Below, in pieces: positions 40,861 through 50,098 of a DNA stretch of 64,000 nt; within the stretch, counting starts at the first letter, position 1; the number at the start of each line of letters is the position of its first letter. The notes beneath the pieces are model-generated. The model made no database searches and was not told the origin of the DNA. It saw nothing but the letters and a program-made list of their open reading frames with translations. The translations under genes were made by a program, and so were the position numbers. Source of the DNA: Symbiodinium natans (lineage: Eukaryota; Sar; Dinophyceae; Suessiales; Symbiodiniaceae); NCBI GenBank assembly GCA_905221605.1, contig CAJNDS010002081.1:244976-308975 (forward strand), read 5' to 3'.

Positions 40861-40950
40861 GTAGGCAGCGCTTAGGGTTTAGGGTTTAGGGTTTAGGGTT
40901 TAGGGTTTAGGGTTTAGGGTTTAGGGTTTACGGTTGAGGGCCAAAGTTTA
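40587..40950. repeat. CCCTAAA (5') and TTTAGGG (3') around an exon
   Basis: CCCTAAA at 40587-40743 and TTTAGGG at 40872-40930 flank the exon 40783-40860, the commonest arrangement in this window. Confidence 0.92.
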
Positions 40951-41364
40951 GGGTTTAGGGTTTAGGCATGTTTAGGCCCTGCAGTAGATGAATTCTGCCT
41001 GACGTGGGTGTGGTGGTGATCGTCGAATCGTTGCAGATGCAGCGCCGGGATGTCGTGATGCAGAGCGGTGTGTAGTTGGAATGAACCCAGTTTCGGCCGC
41101 TGCTTGCTATTTCGTCACTACAAAGCTCCGCATACAAGAGTTGATGCCTGGCGAGGTCCACTTCGTTCGGGGAGGCGGGAGCTCCTCCCTAAACCCTAAA
41201 CCCTAAACCCTAAACCCCCTAAACCCCCTAAACCCTAAACCCTAAACCCTAAACCCTAAACCCTAAACCCTAAACCCTAAACCCTGAACCCTGAACCCTA
41301 AACCCTAAACCCTAAACCCTAGACGCTCTGCATCCAGATTCTCTTGCTGTGCAGCACTTGACAG

Positions 41365-44300
41365 GCCAAGCTGGCGGTGGCAGAGCAGCTCTGTGCCACC
41401 GAGTGCCCAAGCACCAAAAGCCCTTCGGTTTCGGGTTTAGGGTAGTGATTCTCCGAGGCTGCGAGGGCCTTGTGAGGCTTAGGGGTCTGGGGTTTGGGGT
41501 TTAGTTTAGGGTTTAGGGTTTAGGGTTTAGAGTTTAGGGTTTAGGGTTTAGGGCTTAGGGCTTAAGGGCTTAAGGGCTTAAGGGGCCTAAGGGCTTAAGG
41601 GCTTAGGGGCTCAAGGGCTTAGGGCTCAAGGGCTCAAGGGCTCAAGGGCTTAAGGGCTTAGGGGCTTAGGGGCTTAAGGGCTTAGGGGCTTAGGGGCTAA
41701 AGGGCTCAAGGGCTTCAGGGCTTAGGGCTCAAGTCGGGCTTAAGGGCTTAAGGGCTGAAGGGCTTCAGGGCTCAAGGGCTCGCTTAAGGGCTTAGGGGCT
41801 TAAGGGCTTGGGGATTTGCATCCCCGGGGTGTGCGAAGGTTGGAGGCCCAAACCTGGCGTCTGCGCTGCTTCCAGGCCGAGGCCGCCTCCGCGCAGAAAG
41901 ATTGTCGGTTTAGGGTGTTAGGGTGTTAGGGTGTGGGGTTTTAGGGTGTTAGGGTGTTAGGGTGTAGGGGTGTTAGGGTGTTAGGGTGTTGGGGTGTTAG
42001 GGTGTTAGGGTTTTGGGGTGCTCTGGTGTTGGGGTGTTAGGGTGTTAGGGTGTTGGGGTGTTGGGGTGTTGGGGTGTTGGGGTGTTAGGGTTCAGGGTTT
42101 AGGGGGTTAGGGATTAGTACGGCTTAGGGTTTAGGGTTGAGGGTGAGGGTTGAGGGTGAGGATTTGGTAGGGTTTGGGGTTCAGGGTTGAGGGCTTAGTA
42201 GGGTGTAGGGTTCGGGTTTTATTTAGGGTTTAGCAGGGTTTAGGGTTTAGGGTTTCGCGTATAAGGTTTCGGGTATAGGTTGTTTAGGGGCACCCGTTGT
42301 GTACAGTGCGCTAGGCAGCTACATCGGCAATTGAGGCTACACAGCTTCGTAGATCTTCGCTGCGCTGCGCGAAGCGCATGCATCCCAAAAAAAGGTTTAA
42401 ACCCTAAACCCTAAACCCTAACACCCTACACCCGAACACCCTAACACCCCAACACCCTAACACCCTAACACCCCAACACCCCAACACCCTATCACCCTAG
42501 CACCCTAACACCCTAACACCCTAAAACCCTAACACCCTAAACCCTAAACACTCAGCCCCGAAAAGCGAAGGGAAGAAAAGCCTCAGTCATGGAAAGAGGC
42601 ACGGAGGTTGGGCATCGAGAGGCCTCTGCTTACGCGCCTCCTCTGCGCAGGGCCCTAGATCCCAGAAAAGCAGGAAATGTAAGGGTTTAGGGTTGAGGGT
42701 TCAGGGTTCAGGGTTTAGGGCAAGGAAAGGGAAGGACAGGGAAGGAAGGGAAAAACGAATGAGCAGCAAACTCAGAAAAATGGGGGACTCGCGAAAGACA
42801 AGCCCACTGGCGAGCCGAAAGGCCTGTAGTAGCCGAAAGGAGTGCGTGCCACACACGCCGCGTGCTGAAAGCAACCAAGCTTTGTATCAATCCAGTATGT
42901 CGAGATCTAGCAAGGCTCAGCTGCGCTTACATCGCCTGCATCGGCGGGGAGAACAGCATCCGAGGCGCAAGTTGGCCGGGGGGTTTCTTGGACCTTTCCT
43001 GCAGTTTCATCCCAAAGGCCCCCTCATCTCAAATTGCAACGGTAGTGTGCCCGCTGACAATTTCTGCGGGAAGGTGGCCGCAAAACGCAGCAGAGCAGCA
43101 GCAGCTGCTGAACAGCCATGCGTCGCTGAAGGCCCGAAGATGCATCTTCTTCCCCAAGCGCCTCATGCACCTCTGAGCCAGGCTCTGGATTTCACGGCGA
43201 TTGTGCAGGAGGCACCTGTCAGCTTTCTTCTTGTGGGGTTTACCGGCACTCGCCGCGATCCGAGCACCCGCGACTTGAGCACCTGTCGATTTTGGGCGAT
43301 GCAAGTGCACAGGGCTCGAGCACTGGCGATTCGAGCGTGTCAGCAGGTCCAGAAGCAGCTCGCTTCACACGCAAGCAGCGTTGCCTTTTGGAAGACTCAT
43401 CGGTCCTTGGTTTTCCTTGTACTGTACCCCTAGACCCCAAGCCCTAAACCCGAAACCCTAAACCCTAAACTCGCGCCTCTTTACCTTTTGATGCCCAGCA
43501 GTCTGTTGGGAGGCCAGGGACCGTAAAGCGCACATCCTGTAACGGGAATGCGGTGGGGAAGCCGTTGGAAGATGATCTGCATGAGTTCGCAGCGTGCTGG
43601 TTCCACCATACCCCTATGACCCCTATGACACTTGGACCAGCGCCAGCAATCAGCTTGCCGGAAGGCGCACAAAAGCGTTGGATGATTCACGGATGATTCC
43701 ATTATCGAATTCCACTTCCCACGAGCTGAGCTGAACGAACTCACGTGGAAACACTGAACCACCCCCAAGTTGTTCACTCAGCCAAGCTGAGACAATGAAC
43801 AAACGGGGGTCTCCGAAAATAGGGAATGTTCCTTCAACAGGATTATATAGTATTTTTTAGGTATTGTCGGAAATCCCCAAATCATTTCGTGTTTCCTTTG
43901 CCCACGGTGTTGCCACGCCTGTGCTTTTTGCTCTTCAGGGCTTGACTGCTCATCCGCTTGAGCAAAACAAACTCTGCTAGACCTTCGGCTTCAAGGTAAA
44001 AAGAACGACTCCTGTTGTGCTAGGGATCAGGGTTTTCATAGTGTGGATCTGCAGCTTGCCGTGCGCGAATCTGCCGTCCCATGCGCGAATCCCGTTGTTC
44101 TAGTGCGCGGATCCGTTTCTCCAGTGTTAAACCCTAAACCCTAAACCCTAAACCCTAAACCCTAAACCCCTAAACCCCTAAACCCCTAAACCTGGCGTAT
44201 CTCTGGTGCATTTTCATGTTTTGGCCTGCCGCAGACCCTTCGAGATCTGGTGCTGTCGCGCACGGCGGCTGGCCACCTGCAGGTTCGGACCGAGGGTTTA

Positions 44301-47300
44301 GGGTTTAGGGTTTAGGGTTTAGGGTTTAGGGTTGAGGGTCGTCTTCGTGTAAGCCATGTGGCTACTCGCGTCATGCGTGTGCTGATATTCCAGCTGCAGC
44401 GATGCCACACACACGAAGATCCGCGAGTCCATAATGTGGGGGTTTTACAAACATAGGGGACCCCCAAAACAGGCCCCCAAATATATGGATCCCCGTTTTT
44501 TTTTTTACGACCCCCCCCCCGAAATTTCGGACACGCCCATGTCATAATGTTGCGTACTGCGCGTCGACCGCCTCGGGCCGGCCGGATGCGGATCAAACAA
44601 TTTATTTAGGATGAAAACACATTTATTTAGGATCAAAAACAATTATTATGCCGTTCTTCTGAGAAGGAGGGAAGGAAGGAAGGAGGGCAGGAAGGAAGAA
44701 AGGAAGGAAGGATGGAAGGAAGAAAGGAACAAAGGGAAAGGAAAAAGGAAGGAAGGAAGGAAGGAAGGAAGGAAGGAAGGAAGGAAGGAAGGAAGGAAGG
44801 AAGGAAGGAAGGAAGGAAGGAAGGAAGGAAGGAAGGAAGGAGTATGCTATTTACAGTATTTCCCGAGGAAAAACCAAGGAAAAGTACCGTAAATTATTTT
44901 TTGATCCCAAACAATTTTTTTTGATCCCCCCCAAAAAAGTAATGTTTTTGATACCAAAGAAAGTTTTTTGATCCCCTACCCCGAGAATTGCCGCAAGGGG
45001 CTTTTGGGTCTAGGCCCTACCAGTACCTGGAAGGTTTCGAGGGTTAGTGGCTCAATGCGCGGCTCGCGTTCGGCGGCTCAATCTGGTTGTCATGCTATCG
45101 CCTTGAGCGCCTTGTCACTTCACCACCTTACCATCTTATCATCTCATCTATCATGTTGTCGTGCTGTCATGTTCTCATGTTATTATGGTATAATAGCATA
45201 ATATTAGCATGTTTCATGTTGTAATGTGGTCACATTTTCATCTTATCTTCATGTATCAGACTGGCATATTGTCATATTGCCATATTGTCATCGTATTATC
45301 GTACTATCACACTATCATATGAGCATTTTCTCGTACCATCGAAATACGTGTTGTCATATTAGAGTCTTTTCATATGATCATATTTCCATATCATCATATT
45401 GCCGAAGTATCGCATTAATATGTTATAAATATATTTTCAAGTTATCATATTGGTATATGTTGATGTTAGCATGTTTTCGTATTAACATGTTATCACATCA
45501 TCACATCATATTATCATATTCTCATATTTGAATACTATCATACTAGCAACTATCATACGATGATACTACCAAACCTCTTCTTATTTACGATTGTATCATG
45601 TTCTTTATATTCTACCATTATCTGGCTTTCCTGGCCTCTGAAGGACCTGCTGGAGCAAACCTCTCATGAGGTGGCAGAACTGGAGGAGGACAAAGGGACG
45701 CCAACAAGCTAGCAAAAGGTACGAAAACAAGGTACTCCCCCCACAAAAAAGGGGAACTGCAAATGTAAGGGTCCAGGTAGGGCACTTGTGGCAAAAGGCA
45801 CCTCTGACTGCTTCAGCTTGTCCATAGCCTCCTTTCTTGGATCCTCTACAGCCCTCCGACAAGTGATGCCGCACCATAGCTTTAAGACCCTAAGCCCTAA
45901 GCCCTAAGCCCTAACCCCTAACCCCTAACCCCTAACCCCTAACCCCTAACCCCTAACCCCTAACCCCTAACCCCTAAGCCGGAGGTTCATTGGTACTCAT
46001 ACGAAGGGTTATAAGTTATAAGGCGAGTAATTATGGCTAAAGCCTTATTTTGGGTACTTATACCCGCACTTGTAAGAACCCATGAATTGAGATGTTCCCC
46101 CTTATACTAACAGTCCTTAATAGCGATGAGAGTACCCCCGATGATATTCCCTATTAAGGACTGTTAGTATCATTGGGAACATCCCAGCCCTAAACCTTAA
46201 ACCCTAAACCCTAAGCCCTAAACCCCAAACCCTGAACCCTGAACCCTAAACCCTAAACCCTAAACCTTAAAACCCCAAGCCAGGGTTCTCCCCAGGAGGC
46301 AGCGACCAAGCGTGCACGGGCCACTTCGCTGTCGGATGGGCCGGCTGGCCCCAAACGTCGTACAGGGTTTAGGGTTTCGGGTTTAGGGTTTAGAGTCTAG
46401 GGCTCCCGGTTCAAGAAATCAAGCCTGGGGGGAAACGGTTAGGGTTTCGGCTTAGAGGGTTACCATAACATACACCTGCACATGTAAATATATATATATA
46501 TACATATATGTATATGTAGAACTTTGTTCATGTAGCAACATCTTTAGCAAGAACGTTGTTTCCACATTATAGTTCCTTGAAGCCTGGAGCTTGACCATGG
46601 GTTGTCGAATGCCTCAATAAACGGAATGCCGTGCTGCCGCATCGCAGATCATGTTTGGGCACGTGCCATCGTGAGGTTCCACCATGGAAAGAAATCTTTT
46701 AGGGACGTTTTTTTTAAGAAATCGCACTTGCAGATTGAATACCTGCCTCCAGCAACACTTGCAGATTGTGTATCCACCTTACACCCTAAACCCTAAACCC
46801 TAAACCCAAAACCCAAAACCCAAAACCCTAAACTCTACATTAAAGGCAACCGCTTGACCCCCTGATCTGAGGGCGTCAGCGGAGGACAGCGCCTTTGCTG
46901 CGAGGGAGCGCGAGCTCGAGGAAGAGAAGGCGCATGGGACAATGCAGAGCCGCGGTTTAGGGTTTAGGGTTTAGGGTTCAGGGTGTAGGGAACATGTACT
47001 GAGAAAGCTTGATTTGGGCTGCAACCCCGCAAACAATTCCTTGCTCATATTGCGGTCGCGCAGAGTTTTCGCCAGAAGCACATGGTGATTTCTCTAAATT
47101 ATCGTCCCTTTTGGGGTCCGTACCATAAGGCGGCCCCTCTTATTTAGGGCACCCCTAAACCCAAACCCTAAACCCTAAACCCTAAACCCTAAACCCTAAA
47201 CCCTAAACCCTAAACCCTAAACCCTAAACCCCAAACCCTAAACCCCAAACCCTAAACCCTAAACCCTAAACCCTGAACCCTAACTTAGAGAGCTCACCAC

Positions 47301-49156
47301 ATACTGGACGCTTTGCTTGCCTGAGCAGGAGACTGCGCGAAGTTTGGCTGAGAAGCTGCGAGCAAGGCGGCTCCCGTGCTTCCCCTATGGGGGTTTAGGG
47401 TTTAGGGTTTAGGGTTTAGGGTTTCGGGTTTAGGGATCTTATTGGGGTCTTATAGGGGAGTCCCACTATTTGGGGTATTCGGGGCCCTTATTGTCGTCCA
47501 AACCCCCTTATCATCTCGGAATGCCCCTGACTAGAACACAGCGTCAGCGGGCACTGCGTTTTTTCCCCCAAGACATGGAGGTCTGTTCTGGAGAATGACC
47601 TGGCAGAGCAGGCGCCTGCGGCAGAGTTCGGGCCGGCTTCTGTCCCAGCACGACACAAGGAAGCTGAGACCCAACCAGACCTTTCGTCAGTCCGGTGGCG
47701 TGCCTTACAGATTGCTTTGGAATATCGGGTTGAGTCGGGCCGGGTTTGACGCCGTTTTATGTCTTGTCAGCCTTTCAGCTGCTTTTAGCTTCATTGGAAC
47801 ATACAGCCAGATGCGGCATGGCCAGCGATCCTTGATGCAACAAGTCACAGGGTATTTAGCTACGGAGCTGCAGTTCAGGGCCCCCCAAAACCCTAAATCC
47901 CAAGCCCTAAACCAAGGATGACTGGGGCACTTTTGGGGGTTTACGAAAAAAAGGGACCCTAGAATAGTTCCTCAAATAGTAGGATTCCCCGAGAAAAAAG
48001 GACCCTAAACCCTAAACCCTAAACCCTAAACCCTAAACCCTAAACCCTAAACCCTAAACCCTAAACCCTAAACCCTAAACCCTAAACCCTAAACCCTAAA
48101 CCCTAAACCCTAAACCCTAAACCCTGATTACGAGAATAAGTGCCCCCTTTTGCAGGTGGCTCTTGGCCAGGACCAGGTGGAACGCCTTCAGCGCCAGATC
48201 CAGGCGCCTGTCGCATTCGTCCCCGCATTTGGCGGCTGGGGGTTAGGGTTTAGGATTCACCCAGTTTTACAGCAGGTGCCCAAGAAGGGGCGCCAAGGTA
48301 GGGAACGCCCCCTCCATGTCACTTAGCGTGCTGACGTCTCCATGACACAGGCGTTTTTGCCGAGCCAGCAGCAGATGCAGCAGGAAGCGCGGCAGGTGCC
48401 GGAGCTGTGGCTGCGGTGATTGCGTCCCAGCTGGGACTGCGGCACCGCTTTCTTGTCGAGAGTTATGCCAACTGTCGCGTCCAGGCTCAGCAGGAGTCGG
48501 ACAAAGCAAGGTCGTTGGCGCAAAGACGCCGCGAGGCTGCTGCCACATTGTGCAAGTGCAAGCACGAGAGGATACACAGGTTTCCGAGCGAATTGTGTTT
48601 GGCAGGCCGTGGCCAAGCTTGAGGAGGAGGTTCGCTCGCCAAGAGATGACATGCATGAACACGCCATGTTGCTGCTTTGACAGGCGGTCTGTTGAAGAGG
48701 TGTTGTACAGTATAGTCCATTATCGTCCCCATCGCTGCCGCATGTCAGAAACTTCACCCCGTGGGGACGTCGATGCGCTAGGGACTTCCATTGCCAAGGT
48801 GCAGCAAGTGGAGCGAAGCCCGTAGCCCAGTTCCGGGCATGTCATTGATGCTGCCGGATCTGAGCCCACGTAGCCCCCCGACCCGGTTCCTAACCCCTAC
48901 CAGGTGCGGAGGAGGAGCAGTCTGCGGTGAACACCAGGTGGGAGCGCAAGGGCGTCTTACCGTAAATTGCGGTACTGTTCCCTGATTCAAGGGGTAGTGG
49001 TCTCTTTGGGCAGCCAAGGAGAATGAATGACTGGTGTGAGTGCTGTCACCGCGTGAGAGGTTGGAGCAGACGCGGACGGAGCTGAACGAAACTTTGGCAT
49101 CTCGGACGCACCGGGGAGTGTCGCGAAGGGCTGTGGATTCTAAAGTTTCTGCGTAG
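41365..49156 (+). CDS. Coiled-coil protein, many small exons
   Basis: Probable cytoskeletal or scaffold coiled-coil protein; no named family recognised. Exons: 41365-41427 (AKLAVAEQLCATECPSTKSP), 41876-41907 (AEAASAQKDC, donor GTTTAG), 42651-42678 (ALDPRKAGN, donor GTAAGG), 44235-44282 (TLRDLVLSRTAAGHLQ), 45643-45705 (DLLEQTSHEVAELEEDKG), 46296-46365 (EAATKRARATSLSDGP), 46876-46956 (AEDSAFAARERELEEEKAHG), 47329-47390 (ETARSLAEKLRARRL), 47573-47695 (LENDLAEQAPAAEFGP), 48156-48203 (VALGQDQVERLQRQIQ, GC donor), 48351-48395 (AFLPSQQQMQQEARQ), 48490-48555 (QESDKARSLAQRRREAAATL), 48606-48650 (AVAKLEEEVRS), 49058-49156 (LEQTRTELNETLASRT, stop TAG). Phases fit across 41365-44282 and 48156-48395. Charged residues recur with heptad-like spacing. 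The start is not identified. Confidence 0.65.
41553..41812. repeat. GGGCTTAA/GGGCTCAA satellite
   Basis: About 30 imperfect 8-10-mers, an array variant of the telomere-like unit, between two coiled-coil exons. Confidence 0.9.
41904..42290. repeat. GGGTGTTA variant array (5' arm of an intron)
   Basis: Starts as GTTTAGGGTGTTAGGG exactly at the donor of the 41876-41907 exon and runs as GGGTGTTA with interspersed GGGGTGTT to 42092, then degenerate TTTAGGG. Its complement stands at 42396-42552 before the next exon. Confidence 0.93.
42396..42552. repeat. CACCCTAA / CACCCCAA variant array (3' arm)
   Basis: CCCTAAA units followed by CACCCTAA and CACCCCAA units, the reverse complement of both variants seen at 41904-42092. 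It is followed by the exon at 42651. Confidence 0.93.
43805..43882. mobile_element. MITE-like element, family 2 copy
   Basis: GGGGGTCTCCGAAAATAGGG and ATTGTCGGAAATCCCCAAAT ends, 78 bp, in a coiled-coil gene intron. Confidence 0.6.
44129..44340. repeat. CCCTAAA (5') and TTTAGGG (3') around an exon
   Basis: CCCTAAA at 44129-44192 and TTTAGGG at 44294-44338 flank the exon 44235-44282. Confidence 0.9.
44437..44542. mobile_element. MITE-like element, family 2 copy
   Basis: GGGGGTTTTACAAACATAGG and CGAAATTTCGGACACGCCCAT ends (last base omitted elsewhere), with GGGGACCCCC and GGATCCCC blocks inside. Confidence 0.55.
44663..44842. repeat. (GGAA)n microsatellite
   Basis: A GGAA tetramer array, perfect from about 44748 to 44838. 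Lys/Glu/Gly open frames over it are repeat translation. Confidence 0.95.
45110..45600. repeat. Degenerate CATATTGTCAT satellite
   Basis: About 490 bp of imperfect ~9-bp TCATATT/ATCATAT words, ending just before the exon at 45643. It is similar in character to 26470-26780. Confidence 0.75.
45893..45980. repeat. CCCCTAA array
   Basis: About 12 copies of CCCCTAA, a variant with one A fewer and one C more than CCCTAAA, directly before a family 3 element. Confidence 0.9.
45985..46089. mobile_element. MITE-like element, family 3 copy
   Basis: GGAGGTTCATTGGTACTCATA on the left (given in part) and AAGAACCCATGAATTGAGAT on the right; internal GCCTTATTTTGGGTACTTA. It abuts a family 1 element, so two different families sit side by side. 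Confidence 0.6.
46090..46187. mobile_element. MITE-like element, family 1, full copy
   Basis: GATGTTCCCCCTTATACTAA and CAGTCCTTAATAG on the left are mirrored by CTATTAAGGACTG and TTAGTAT...GGGAACATC on the right. About 98 bp, able to fold into one hairpin. Confidence 0.8.
46190..46400. repeat. CCCTAAA (5') and TTTAGGG (3') around an exon
   Basis: CCCTAAA at 46190-46270 and TTTAGGG/TTTCGGG at 46366-46400 flank the exon 46296-46365. Confidence 0.9.
47155..47283. repeat. CCCTAAA array
   Basis: About 18 units before the exon 47329-47390. TTTAGGG follows that exon at 47392-47430. A truncated family 2 element lies immediately upstream (47095-47155). Confidence 0.92.
47434..47512. mobile_element. 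MITE-like element, family 2 copy
   Basis: TCTTATTGGGGTCTTATAGG, TCCCACTATTTGGGG and ATTGTCGTCCAAACCCCCTT are recognisable family 2 blocks in reverse order. Confidence 0.55.
47930..48003. mobile_element. MITE-like element, family 2 copy
   Basis: TTTTGGGGGTTTACGAAAAA on the left, then CCTCAAATAGTAGGATTCCCC, with the right end replaced by a CCCTAAA array. Confidence 0.55.
48004..48125. repeat. CCCTAAA array
   Basis: About 17 perfect units fused to the preceding family 2 element, before the exon 48156-48203. Confidence 0.93.
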
Positions 49157-50098
49157 ACAAGCATGCGTCAATGCTTAACCCAGAGAGCCCTTAATTCCAG
49201 ATCATGTGTCAAACTCTACAAAAAAGGTTTATATTGCGTCAATTGGCGAGTGCAGAAGTTGTTCCTTAAACGCACTTTGGTGAGCATTGCTTGTGTGTGC
49301 TGTTGGGGATACCAAAAACACAAACCCGAGTTCTTTTCACGAGCTCAGGCATATTCAGGAAGAGGGGGGGGGTTCTTGGGGTCCCAGTAAAGAGGATTCC
49401 TCCCATATTTGTGGGATCTTGACCCCCCGAAGCCTGAGGCCGTGTTCACCCTAAACCCGAACCCTTCACACACGTGCTGCTGACTGCAAGGCCAACACGG
49501 CAGAGATAGGCCGGCTGCCGTTGCTCAGACTAGCATGGAAAGCCCAACATACCCCTGACAGGGTTTGGGGTTTCGGGGTGCCCCAGGCCCCCACGCTAGT
49601 TCAGGAATTTGCCTTACTTGAATTTCATAGTCACGAAAGCAGTGGTCAGGCATGTTTCAGGTTTAGGGTTTAGGTATAGAGGGTTTAGGGTTTGGGGTTT
49701 AGGGTATATTGGGCCGGATGTGTGCAGGTCACGTAGATTGCGTTGAGCTCTGAGACTTGCAGCCGCTTAGCTGCTCCAAGCAGCTACCTGTTGGACCTGA
49801 TGGGGGTTTGGGGTTTAGGGTTAGGGTTTAGGGTACAGCACAGAATGTATGACAACATAGCAGAGTAGGCTCATACTACAATAGCATAATAGCATGAGAA
49901 CATAGAATCGAACATGCTAAACTCGCATGGTTTAGTTGTCTTGCAATACATTAGTAGGTTCATATGCTTCCATGTCAACGTAGCAATATGTAGGCAATTC
50001 AATATCTTACTATCACAAGAGAGTTGGGCCCAAGTGTAGGGCCAAAGGGGGGAGCGCCTTTGACTGCAGTCCCATGGTCCAAAGCTTGCCGTTCACAC

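Noticed and set aside
42693-43433. 246-codon plus-strand frame, among the longest non-repeat frames
   Set aside because: It begins inside a TTTAGGG array, has no recognised domain and disagrees with the frame of the neighbouring coiled-coil exons; probably intron. The minus strand is also open.
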